DNA from: Puccinia triticina
Taxonomy: Eukaryota; Basidiomycota; Pucciniomycetes; Pucciniales; Pucciniaceae
Reading direction: 5' to 3'
Assembly: GCF_026914185.1 (NCBI RefSeq)
Contig: NC_070573.1
Location: 1,488,001-1,552,000, forward strand
DNA length: 64,000 nt
Every line of letters begins with the position of its first letter. Within the stretch, counting starts at the first letter, position 1. The notes below the pieces were generated by a model. The model searched no databases. It was not told the DNA's origin and saw only the letters and a list, made by a program, of their open reading frames with translations. The position numbers and the translations under genes are program-made. Shown here in pieces: positions 11,495 through 23,026 of the stretch.

Positions 11495-12480
11495 AAGTGT
11501 TCCTGAGAACCTTTTGCTGAGTGCAGAAAGGGATATATGAGGAAACCTCTGCCTTTCCTGGTTCACTAGACACTAAAACAAGCCCACCAATCTCAGATTG
11601 ACAGGTTTAATGTAGTGATAGTGGAGTGTTATCAAAAGATAACTGTTGTTATAAAGTGGGTGCGATGAAGTTGCTAAAATGTGTTATGAGTGAGGAGTCT
11701 GGACTTCAACCAGATGATAGTTGGTCAAAGAGGACCCCTCAGAGGTTTGTGTTATGTAATGTGAGTGTTGTGTAGAGTTGTTATTTTGTGTGTAAGTGTT
11801 TTGTAATGTGTGTAAAACCAAAATATAGGGTGACTAATACATTGTGGAGTGAGCAGTTGTGTACTTTGTTATAGGGGAAACTGAGTGCAGGTAGTCTGCT
11901 GGGGGGAAGTTACAACAGGGGAGGAGAGCCTCCTTTTATAGACAACAGTGAGGGAGTTTAGCTCCAGAGGAGCTCCACATGAGATATTTTAGCTAGGTAC
12001 ATGAGGGTTTTTGGCTAGTACATATGCTGAATGGATGGATGTGATTGGTCAGGACTGTACAGGTGATTATGGGTTATGACATGCAGGCTGAATCGGGAGA
12101 TGTGATTGGTCAGGACTGTATGTTAGTGTAGTCATGCTGTAACCAGGTCACCTGCTGTTGTTATGCAACAAAAATCCACTAGCGCATGCAGCTTAGTGCA
12201 TGCAGCTATCACATGCAGCTATCACATGCAGCTAGCACCTGCATGAGTGCCTGCATGTGTACACTGTATGTATGTAAGTGATGATGCAGCTATGTGTAAG
12301 TATGTATGTAGCTATGTATGTAACCGTGTGTGTAACTAAGTGTTGTAAATGTGGATTGTGTAACTGTTTTGAGCTTGTAAGGGGTATTGTGAGTGTGTAA
12401 GAGTATGTAACTTCTGAGTGAATGCCCTTATGAGTGTTCTGTAAGGCAAAACTAGGGGTGAATTCGTCCCTAGAAACTGA
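11495..12480 (-). mobile_element. LTR-like repeat, family L, minus orientation
   Basis: Read on the minus strand this matches the copies at 39.5-40.4 and 43.4-44.6 kb. Shared parts are a block ending TTCACCCCTAG near the start, a TATA-like ctataaaagg (at about 11940), and a downstream block ATTCAGCAAAAGG followed by TTTTGAG and TTTACA. The order of TATA box, leader and 3' block is that of a solo LTR. Boundaries are approximate because I could not fix the terminal dinucleotides or a target duplication. Confidence 0.5.
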
Positions 12481-13052
12481 ATCTGGAGGAATATTAAGTG
12501 ATTGATAAGAGGAAAAGGGAGATTAAGAGTAAAACTAATAGAAATAAGAAAGAAAAAGCAGAAAATTTTGATTTTGGTATATGGGATACCATAAAGCATA
12601 CCACAGCGCTCTGGGCTTGGTGTTCCAGCCTCAGGACGCCAAAAATTGGCATGCCCACCCTTTGGGAAGATAAGAAGCTCAATCCTTATAAGCTACGGCA
12701 CTAGGCTTGAGTACTTGCCACATCCCCTTACTTTGTAAGGGAGCTAGCCCCTCCGCTATTCAGTGTTGAGGTGAGGTTTCTTCCCACTGGCTTAAAAGCT
12801 ATAGTGTGGCCCATAACCCTATCAACTCCATGTCACCTAAGAGACCAGAGCTGACAAGGTGTATCAAACATCCCAGTCCATTTTTTTGCTCCCAACCTCA
12901 CCAGCCATGTTCAACCATTAAATGCTCTAAATCTTATTATTGTAAGAAAGCTATCTCAAGAACAATCAGCCTTTTTTCTGAAGAAGCCACAGCCACAACA
13001 ACAAAAAAACCAAAAACTCAAGCCAAAGATTTTTTCAATGTCAACCAACTCA
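12481..13052. other. intergenic DNA
   Basis: AT-rich start, then mixed sequence with no recognisable gene or repeat up to the next TIR element. Confidence 0.35.
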
Positions 13053-13360
13053 GAGCATTCACATTTGTTTGCTAGATTTTTGGGTCAAAGAAGCCTGGGT
13101 TTGTGGGCAGGTTAGCAGACTGAGGTTGCCTTCAAGTGGGCAAACACATTTGATTGGTCAGTTTCAAACCAAAGTGACCTGAAATGAGCCGGACACCACC
13201 CTAGCCTGAGGCTAGATTTCAGGTTAAGGCTAGCTAAATTTAGCTGACCTTGGCCTGAGATCAAACCTGATCAGGTTTGTAGACCCGGGGTTAGCCCCCG
13301 ATGTGATTGCCGGTCGGGTTAAGCTGCCCAAAATCGTTTACCCGATGAATGTGAATGCTC
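13053..13360. mobile_element. 308-bp TIR element (MITE) with TCA target duplication
   Basis: Terminal inverted repeats begin GAGCATTCACATT at both ends (13 identical bases). The flanks are TCA at 13050-13052 and TCA at 13361-13363. It shares the GAGCAT start and 3-bp duplication with the elements at 10237 and 34610, so the three are members of one superfamily. No coding capacity. Confidence 0.82.
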
Positions 13361-13363
13361 TCA

Positions 13364-14445
<1,082 letters not shown>

Positions 14446-15179
14446 TACTGCTCTTCTCCGTTTCTTCTTGCCCGCTCTTCTTCCTTCGTCTTCACACTTG
14501 TACAACTCTGTCTTGTTCTAGTTTTTCTTCCTTTCTTTTGGTGCCATCGTCTTCGATTTTTATTTGAGCTTGTGCCGCTAGAATAGTAAACCATCTTTCA
14601 TTTGCTTCTTTTCGGACCACCTCAGCTTATTGTTATCGCTGCCCTCGACAAGTGCCCCACCAACAAAGCAGTTGTCGAGCCCTCAACTCATATCGGAAGC
14701 CTAAATATGCGGCACATAGAGAGCACGCCCCAATTGTGTCCATTTTTGGTGCAACAAGAAGGCGTGGAGCTGCAATCGATATGTGGCACATTTGCAACTT
14801 CATGGTTATTTTGATCATCGATTGTATTAGAAGATATATAAAGCTGGGGAATACCTCAGACCAACATATTTCTGCGCTGGTCTGAGCATGTGGTCAAGAC
14901 TCTTGCAGAGGTGTTGTTGATGGTGCTGTTGGGCCTATCTCTCCATTTACCCAAATTATCTTCCCATTCAACCTGATAACCTGTGAGCCTTTCAGCTGAG
15001 GAAATAGACCCAAAACGTCTAGTTTTTGTCAAAATCAAGTGTTCGAGGCTTTAAATCATTCCTGGGCAGCGGGAGGACCACACAATATACCATGTCAAAA
15101 TTCAAATCCACTCTGCACTCTTATTTTTAAAAACAGGGCTACTGAACTTCTTTGTACGAAGACCTTCAGTATTCTCCAG
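14446..15179. other. H4 3' region and intergenic DNA
   Basis: Begins with the T-rich 3' UTR of H4. No gene or repeat recognised in the remainder. Confidence 0.35.
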
Positions 15180-15825
15180 GGGCCTTGCCGACCGAGCTTA
15201 ACTAAGCCTCTCCGAGGAGGCGCGAAGCGTCTCCAAAGGAGAGGCTTAGGACTAATGTCCCATATTTGGCCTGAGGCTGACGGGTTTTTTCAATGAAAAT
15301 GTGTGATTTTGTGTTTACAACTCTCCTACAACTTGGTATCACCTCATAATCCAAATCCCAGTTGGCCATGCCTAGCCCTTAATCCCAGCTGTCTTGTACA
15401 TGTTTTTTCAAGTAAATTCATCAAGAACTGGCCGCTCAGCAGCCATTCTTGTAAGGGCATTTTCTGAGCAATGTGACAGACCCGCCGGGCCATTTGCAGG
15501 TCAAGTACAGACACTTTCTCACAGTTTCAGCCTTGCAAGGCCTCGCAAGCCATGCTTTTACAACAATTTTTTTTTTCAAGGGATGGGGGTAGGTGTTGTG
15601 TTAAACACACCAGAATATGTAGAAAGAAAACCTGATTCTAATGATGCCAGAGGCTGTGAAGAAATCCAATGGGTATACGGTGATATGGGGGATATGAGGA
15701 ATTTTTAGATGTTTGGCTGGGCAGCCTCAGGCCAAATATCGGACATTAGGCACAAGTCCCTCCCGCAAGCGGGAGGAGGGACTTGTGTTAAGTTCGCTTG
15801 CCGACGGCTAATCTGATCAGCCGTG
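15180..15825. mobile_element. foldback/TIR element with GAGCTTAACTAAG ends
   Basis: The left arm (about 15185-15280) and right arm (about 15725-15820) are inverted copies. They share GAGCTTAACTAAGCC at left (GAACTTAACACAAGTCC at right), an internal hairpin, and a highly conserved inner block ATATTTGGCCTGAGGCTG. The middle is AT-rich with no gene. Relatives of the end sequence occur at 25540-25626 and 35567-35665, and a right-end relative near 38310. Confidence 0.65.
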
Positions 15826-16532
15826 ATATTCGGGGTCCCTCGTAAAGGTTGAGGCTCCGGGAGTCCGGGGAACGGTGGTTATGTACATAGTGCGGGTGGC
15901 AGCACCAACGGTCGGGACTCGGGACCCGGGTGTAGTCTGCTTATGTAATCTGACCCCACCTCATTCACAGCATCGTCATCATCACCGAGCACATAACAAC
16001 CCGACATCACAACAGCCCTCGAGCTCCAGATAAGCCAAAGTTCGAGCGTGTCTTATATGACCGTGATAAGGAAGGAGTAAGCTAGGTGGAGGTTCGAACT
16101 GCCGGAGAACTGGACAACTCTCGAGCGACTACCATCAGTCTCCTCAAGTCAGTCCATTGCCTCTTCACACATCCTTGTATCACTGTCTTCCATCTTGCCC
16201 TACTTGATGCCGATGGCCGCTCGCTGACCTTGATCTTGTAGTCATCCATCTCTCATCCGTATCCTCTGCTTGATACACTCGTTCGCTCGACAGACAATAT
16301 CCTCAAGCATCCCTCCAGACCAGCGGTAAGGAACTCTTCCTACAGAAAGATATGGCTCCGAACGAATGGGCTCATCTGACGCTGTTCTTTCTTCTTCCCA
16401 GCAGCCAGGGGATTTCTCCGAAATACAAGAAAGAAAAAAACTAATTTAGAGTACACAAAGCTATCGAATACCACACATCGACAGAGGATCTGGAAGCACC
16501 AACAGAACGATACAATCGATCAACCAGACCTG
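15826..16532 (+). promoter_or_regulatory. LSM12 upstream region
   Basis: Sequence between the foldback element and the LSM12-like ATG. GC-rich at first and pyrimidine/CT-rich toward the gene, with an AAGAAAAAAA stretch just before it. A spliced 5' UTR is possible, but no coding exon could be supported. Confidence 0.4.
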
Positions 16533-17527
16533 ATGTCCCGCACCGCTTCGCCATCGCACGCACGTCGACAGTCGAGCAACAACTATGGGAACAATAATCA
16601 ATCGAACAACCATTCCTTTCGGTCGAGACCCGGTGGCGTGCCCTCATCAAGTGGCAGCGGAGGAGGCGGCCGGCTGAACTCAGCTCGAGTACCCTCCCCA
16701 GCCATGATGGGGCCGCAGACATCGTCCAACCAGGCCGGCTTCCCATCGATTCGAAATATCGGACTCTTGTTGGGATGGAGTGTGAAGTTCAAGCTAAACG
16801 AAGGCGCTGCAGGAGGTGACCGATGGGTGGAGGGGATGATCTGGTGCTATGACTCGATCGCCGGGGCAGTCATCCTACAATGTCCGGGCACCATCAAGGG
16901 TCGCCACACCTACCGGATGATCAAAGTCAACCAGATCAAAGACCTCCAGGTCGGAAGCTTGCTCGAACCCCACCCGCCAAACCCGTCTGGGATGATCCCT
17001 AAAATCTTGGAACCCGTCCGGCCGATCAACGTCACTGCTATCGCAATGAGGGAGAACGCGGCCGTATTGGCTGACGACGCTAGACGGGCTAGAATCGGCC
17101 ATGGCGTCTCTCGTTGGGCCCAGGAAATCTTTGACGCCCTAGGAAAAACGTCAGTTGACTTGCCCTGCTTCTTCTCCATCCCTCTCACTACGTCTCCTCT
17201 TTTTTTGTTAGACTGAAGTATGGGTTGTGCAAATGTCCTTTATACAGACTTCCTGTTCGATGGCATCAAACATCGATAATCATTTTGGATGATGTGCTAC
17301 TACCTGGACCATTCTATCGATCAGAAGATGTTAAAGTGAGCGGGGATAATCAAAATCGGATGAGCCGAGTCAAGCAGGTCTTAGAGGGTGAATGGTCCCG
17401 ATTACTTCGGACTGAAGAAGGCAAACAGATGGAATTAGAAGCAAGAAATGCGGCCTCTGCCACTACCACTGCCACCTCTACTTCTTCCTCTTCTACTGCT
17501 ACTGGCACTCCCGCCCCTGCCTCTTAA
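16533..17527 (+). CDS. LSM12-like RNA-binding protein
   Basis: Two exons (16533-17149, 17248-17527; intron GTCAGT...CAG) give 298 residues. Residues 1-70 are low-complexity (S, N, G, R). An Lsm-fold segment follows (about 75-150: LGWSVKFKL, EGMIWCYDSIAGAVILQCP). After it comes the anticodon-binding-like AD domain (about 160-265: INVTAIAMREN, RARIGHGVSRWAQEIFDAL, then RWHQTSIIILDDVLLPGPF after the splice, and RVKQVLEGE). The protein ends in a Thr/Ser/Ala tail. This order is that of LSM12, which in yeast associates with ribosomes and with Pbp1/Pbp4. The splice junction falls inside the AD domain and restores its conserved strand. Confidence 0.87.
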
Positions 17528-18361
17528 GAAATAAAATCATCTCACCTTTTGCTCTTCTCTTCCTTCCTTCTTTTCTTCCTTTGCTTGAAAAGAAGACCCT
17601 TGACCAATGAAGAGAGATCATTGGTCGGTGTGAACAAGAAGTGCAAAGGATTCACTTGGCATCTCTTGCTCATCATAATCTCCCTGGAAAGGGTGAGAGT
17701 TGGTCGAGAGAAATATAGGGCAATTTACAAGTCTGATTGGTTGAGCACCCTGCTGCTGCCAGGGAGGCTCGAACTGTGTGTAAAAACACACAAAGAGAGA
17801 GCATGAATCATTCAAGATCTGTCTGGAGAACATGATTATAAGCAGTTTTTAGACAAACTCTTGAATATCAATATGCTTTAATCCTTGGGGGTGGCTAAAA
17901 CCAGCCAAATCCCACATTATAGCTTGATAGGAGGTTCAGAATTGAGTTTTACAAAACTTTGGAGGTAAGTTTGAGGCTTTTATGAAGAAAAAAAATCTGA
18001 AATTTTGGTAAGATGCACAGGAGTAGGCAATGCTGATCAATCAGTGCACCTTATCAGGTTTTTTTTAAAAAAATGTTCATGTGTGCGTGCACTGGGCAAC
18101 GTGGATATTGGCTTGACAGATGTTGGGCTACACAAGAGGATTGATTTCAATACGGAATAGCTGAAGAACGTCCCATTGTGATGGGTGTACGTAGTTGTTC
18201 ATATGGCTGATTGGATTAGATGCTGATAGCTGTACGACTGCTTGGATGTGGTTGTTTCAATTTTTCGATCTACATAGATCTGAAAGAGGAGTCAAGTGTG
18301 AGGTTTGCCAAGACCCAAACATTTCTTGGCCCGACCAGGAGCAGTTGGCCGACTTTCGAGG
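17528..18361. other. intergenic DNA
   Basis: 3' UTR of the LSM12-like gene, then AT-rich sequence with no recognised element. The last part serves as promoter of the RsfS-domain gene. An in-frame upstream extension from 18305 would need a TTG start. Confidence 0.4.
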
Positions 18362-19294
18362 ATGAACCCACAACAGATCATCAACCGATGGACATCGATC
18401 GCCCGAAGCCATCACCGATTACGGCCTTCCCGCTCTCCTATCGCCCTCAACGGCAGTCGGACGAGGCTGCAACGAATCCACCAGACCCATCACACCAGAA
18501 GCATTGACGCGTCTCCCAGCGAGCCATCGGCCATCGACCATGAACGGGAGCGAGGGCCTGAAGAGGCGCATACCTCCGCGACCAGCTTCAAGCCGACCCC
18601 GTCTGCACTTTATCCAGCCACCGAACACAGCCCAACGCCAGCGGCAGCCCCAGATCAGCCGTGGTTTGTGGACGACGAGCCGGTAGGATCGAGCCAGGGA
18701 GCGGCCGACGAAGAAGACCTGGGCGTGGATCTGACGCCGACGGGGCCTCCGCCCCCTGCCCCAACCAACCTTCCCGCAGATCTGGAGGACCTATACTCCC
18801 ATCTCGTCTCCTCGCCCTTCTTCGACCCCCCATCGCTCTCCTTCATCGATGCTAAAAAATCTCCCCTCGGCGACGCCGCATGGACCGATTGGGTCGTCCT
18901 CGTCACCCTCAAACGGGGAAGAGAACGCGCTATTCGAGGGGCCGCTGAAAGCATCCAATCTATCGTCAGTACACGTCGTCCTCCCACCGTTTCTCTCTGT
19001 CCAATCTTCCTGTGATAGTGCGTTTTATGGACTCTCTCTCATCCTTTGCTTCCTCTCCTTGGGCTTTCTTTTCTGTTATATTATATATAGCTTGAAGGAA
19101 AGATGAGTGTGAGACTGGAGGGTACTGACTCGACCAGCTCATCATCCACATGGGCTATGGTCGATGGCGGGAAAGTCGTGATCCATATCCTAACCGAACA
19201 GTCTCGGCAACTATACGATCTCGAAAGCGTCTGGAAAGCTCCCACCTCTTCCTCTCGTCATGCCAATCAAAATTATGAAGAAGATTATTATTGA
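18362..19294 (+). CDS. RsfS/Iojap (DUF143) domain protein, probably mitochondrial
   Basis: Two exons (18362-18964, 19091-19294; intron GTCAGT...TAG, phase 0) give 268 residues. The first in-frame ATG yields an Arg/Ser-rich, acid-poor N-terminus (NPQQIINRWTSIARSHHRLR), as expected of a mitochondrial presequence. Residues 40-150 are Pro/Ser-rich and acidic. The RsfS core is at about 180-255: DWVVLVTLKRGRERAIRGAA, then across the intron WAMVDGGKVVIHILTEQSRQLYDLESVW, which carries the family's D-GxVVIH and YDLExxW signatures. Bacterial RsfS and mitochondrial MALSU1 bind uL14 of the large ribosomal subunit; yeast Atp25 carries this domain at its N-terminus. Here there is only the domain, without an Atp25 C-terminal half. 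Confidence 0.85.
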
Positions 19295-19495
19295 TTCTCC
19301 TTTTGCTTACCTTCCGTTAAAACCGATCCCCTTACATCTCGGAAATGATATCGTTTTTTATTCATCTCCCAGGCAACTTTTCAAATACATCTCCTTCGTT
19401 GCATTTCTGCAATCCTTTCTATGAGTTATAGACCATTCAACTTGAGTCCAGTCCCCACAGAAAAATCCATGCCGTCCCTGCCTACTTCTTGCAAC

Positions 19496-19499
19496 AAAA
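19496..19499 (-). terminator. Pol III terminator of tRNA-Ala
   Basis: Four T residues on the minus strand, six bases past the tRNA 3' end, fit a minimal RNA polymerase III terminator. Confidence 0.6.
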
Positions 19500-19504
19500 G
19501 AACG

Positions 19505-19595
19505 TGGAGCACCAGGGAATCGAACCCTGTGCCTCTCGCAGATCCAGGGTCGCATGAATGCGAAGCGAACGCTCTACCATGTGAGCTAGAGCCCC
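19505..19595 (-). tRNA. tRNA-Ala(CGC) with 18-nt intron
   Basis: On the minus strand a full cloverleaf folds: acceptor GGGGCTC/GTGCTCC with discriminator A, D arm, anticodon arm TTCGC/GCGAG with loop TT-CGC-A-T, and T arm CAGGG/TTCGATT/CCCTG. The G3-U70 wobble, the alanine identity element, is present. An 18-nt intron (19558-19541) sits one base after the anticodon, the canonical 37/38 position. Pair 6-67 in the acceptor stem is U-U, a mismatch. Confidence 0.92.
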
Positions 19596-19599
19596 ATGA

Positions 19600-20554
19600 C
19601 TGTGTCCGACCTCCTGTCCTATCAGTATATATCCTGCTTAAAGAATATCCAGACGATTTCAAGCGCGTGGCTGTGGCAGCAAGCACTGAGACTGCATGAA
19701 TAATCATTCAGATGTCAAAACTACCCAGAGAAATACCATAATGTCTGTGGTGTGATTCATTCTTTCATTAGACTGTTTCTCCATTATCAATTCAACAATT
19801 TGTTTTAATGTGACATAATGGATGGAAATTTGCATCCAGAAATGCCTTATGGGAAACAGTTTAGGTTTTAGCCATACATGAATGGACAGGTCACTGGTCA
19901 TGGTAGCATCACTTTCATCACTGTTGAAGTTATGACTAAGGAGAGTGACACTTTTGAGCAGAGAGAGACGGCAAAGAATTGACGTCCTGACTGGACCAGT
20001 GCAGGGCTGGAATAAAAACTGACACCTATTGATTTGTTGCAACAAACACTCAGATTTATAGAGTAGATACAACAGGTTGGAAATATACGCAAGGGAAGAA
20101 AGATCTATTTTCTTAACATGAGACCTAGGCACCTCACAAATGAAAGATCAATGACACTCTGATGAGCTGTTTCTGAGTCAGGGGCCTCAAGAAATAAAGT
20201 GTGGTGTGTGCCTATAAGTTGTGGAAATTTTGTGGTGCCACAAGGAAACTGAACAGCCTTTAATTATCTGTCTGGCCCTTGGTGATTAGGGACTTGGATT
20301 CATCCGCTGTTTTATTTGCCGCCTTTGGGGGGGCAGAGCTTGGAGTGGCTTTCACTGCCAGACAACGTGTCAGCGAGGGGGAATGTTAATCGAGATATTT
20401 ATGTGCTGGATGGAGATTGCAGATGCCAGCTTGCCGATCGGTAGTTCCTAGGTAGGTAGTAACCGAACTGCCGAGCGATAGGAGCTGGCGGCCGTCGAGC
20501 GAAAAAGTGCCGGAAACCGACGAGCAACCACCACGAGCAGGAAACACCAGGCCG
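19600..20554. other. intergenic DNA
   Basis: AT-rich sequence with no recognised gene. The last 150 bp, more GC-rich, form the presumed promoter and leader of the transporter gene. The frame is open upstream to a GTG at 20507, but the first ATG is at 20555. Confidence 0.4.
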
Positions 20555-23026
20555 ATGTCCCCCCGAGACGCACACCAGACTGGCCCACAACCACTCTCCC
20601 AGTCATTCTTCAACTCGCTCTACCACCAGCAACAGCAGCAGCAACAACACCAGCCAAGCACGAGCACCGCCACAGGCCCATCGCTCTCCCGATTCCTCTC
20701 AACCTCAATCATCAATCCGATCTACAAGTCCTCCTTCTTCCCCTCAACCGTCTCCGAAAACCCGCTCTTCTACTCCACCCAGGAGGGCTACGAGCACGGC
20801 CTGGCGGACGAGAACGATGACATCCTGCCCGACCAAGACGACCATCGGCTGCTGCACGCCGACCGGGCAGCCCGGAACCCGCGCGGAATCGAAGAGGAAG
20901 AGGACGACGACGACGATCCGGGAGGGCCTGGCTACTCCATCCCCCACGGCAAACAGAGAGCCTCCGATACCATCAACTCCGGGCCCCTAGACCGGCTCCC
21001 CACCCTTGCCCCGCTCCAGCCCGACGAGGAGCTCGAGGACCCGTTCTACGAGCACCAGGATCTCGTCAACAGCCATCATCACCACCAGGCCCTTCCCGAA
21101 ACCCGCTTCGAACCCCCTCTGCCCCGCCACCTCATGGCCTCCCACGCCCTCTCCAACCTCATGGCCTCCGAAATCTCCTACGGAAACCACCAGCATCTCA
21201 TCGCCCAGCACTCCGACCATCCATCCGCCCAGAATCCTGCAGGCTGGAAGATGTACCAGTCGCTCGGCCCGGGCTCGATGCTCGCTCCCCCGCCGTCCCA
21301 GCCGCGCTTCCCGCCCACCGGCCCTTCCTCCCCCGCCTACCACGCCCAGCCGGCCCCGCCGGTGCCCCCGCCAAGCCAGAGTCCCTCGGAGCTGACCGAG
21401 CGGCCTCCGGCGCGGTCCGCCGACCCGGCCTTTGCCGAGACCGCGGAGACGTACCCTCTAGCGGCGAACGAGTACGACGATGGCGGGCTGCCGACGGTGT
21501 ACATCTACCCGACCGAGGCGCGGGATATCGGCTCGGACGTCTCCGGCCAGGCCGCCCTCGGCCCGCAGAGCTTCCGGGACTCGTTCTGGATCGGCGCATG
21601 GCTCAGCGCGTTACTGTACGCGTTTGGAGAGGCGGTCTGGGTCTTTGTGGGGGCCCGGACGGAGCTCGAGTCGGGCAAAAACAAGCTCGGGCTGGTCAAG
21701 GGTCTTCCGATCCTAGCGATGCTCGTCACGGTGACCTTCGGGATCAGTGTGGGCTCGGTGAGTCTGCTGGTGCTGGCCAAGCGAGCGATCCGATATCTGG
21801 TGTACGGTGCGATCATGGGCGTTCCGAGTGTGTTAGGGATGGTGGGGGTGTGGACGTGGACGTCGGCGGTGACGGAGCGGGGGAGATGGGGGATGGGATG
21901 GGTGAGTGTGGCGACGGTGGGCGGGGCGGGGGTGTGGATGCGGCTGATGTGGGCCGAGCGGGGCCGGCTGGAGCGGACGGTGCAGGTGCTCACGCTGGCC
22001 GTCGCCGTCCTGGCCGGCCATCCCAGCCTGGTGATCGTCTCCGTCGGCCTCAGCATGGCCTGCATCCTCGCCAGCATCCCCTTCCTCACCCTCCTCCTCC
22101 ACATCCTCCTCCCCCACCACCAGCAACCTTCCCAGCCCGCCCTCTCCTCCGCCCAAGCCGCCCACGCCCTCCTCGCCGCCTTCGTCTGGTCTTGGTCCCT
22201 CAACATCCTCCGCAACCTCCAGCGGATCATCGTCGCCGGCGTCGTCTCCCATTGGTACTTCAACCGCCACTCCCCGCCCTCCAAACACCACACCCGCAAC
22301 GCATACTCGTCTTTGGACTCGACCTGCCAATCCATCTCCCGTGCGCTCGGCCCCTCGTTCGGCACCGTCTGTCTGGCCGGCTTCCTCGCCACGCTCTTCG
22401 ACTCGGCCGCGAAGCTCTTCCGCCTCCTCAACCGTCTCGCCGCCCCCTCCTCCTCCTCCTCATCGCTCGCCCGCTTCGGATGCAATCCCCATGCCTTGCT
22501 GGCCGGCTGGATCAAGATCTGGATCGGCTTCTCCCACCGCATCTTCGACTTCATCGGCTCCTTCACAATCATCTATGCCGGCATCACCGGCTTCAACTTC
22601 GCTCACTCCTTCCGAAAGACCCAGGCCCTTGTTTTCAAGCAAGCCCAGCTCGGCATCTTCCACAGTTCAGTCCTGCCTTTCCTAATTTGGAAAGTGACGC
22701 TCGAGTGATTCTAATTCTTGGTTTTCTGTTGTACAGATCTATTGGTCAAGTCGATCCTAAACCTAGTGGCATTGACGATCAGTCTAACGATCTCACTGAT
22801 CGGCTACCAACTGTATTCCTCCTCCTCCTCGGCACCATCATCCGACCCGTCGTCGTCGGACCCCGACCGGCTGGGTTTGTCGGCGGGGAGGAGCGACTTC
22901 ATGGGCCCGTTCGTCTGGATCTTCTTCGGCTTGTTGCCCTTCTGGATCCTCCGCTTCTTGACCGACCTGATCTCTACCGCTGTCGACACTCTGTTGAGCT
23001 CCCTTCCCCCTTTCCCACTCTTTTGA
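20555..23026 (+). CDS. CTL/Pns1-family choline-transporter-like membrane protein
   Basis: Two exons (20555-22664, 22737-23026; phase-1 intron GTTCAG...CAG) give 799 residues. Residues 1-350 are hydrophilic and low-complexity, with a CAG/CAA-coded Gln run (about residues 23-31), acidic runs and Pro-rich stretches, probably cytosolic. From about residue 350 some ten hydrophobic segments follow. They include FWIGAWLSALLYAFGEAVWVF, LPILAMLVTVTFGISVGSVS, the family-like block ILRNLQRIIVAGVVSHWYF, and GPSFGTVCLAGFLATLFDS near the CTL signature; the last segments are in exon 2. This matches the plasma-membrane choline-transporter-like (DUF580) family. In yeast Pns1 the substrate is unproven, so transport of choline here is inference. 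The coding DNA is unusually GC-rich, and a long open frame in another phase is a shadow. Confidence 0.8.

Noticed and set aside
18305..18361. Upstream start of the RsfS-domain protein at 18305
   Set aside because: The codon there is TTG. The first ATG (18362) gives a good presequence.
20507..20554. Upstream start of the CTL protein at 20507
   Set aside because: The codon is GTG. The ATG at 20555 is the first usable start.
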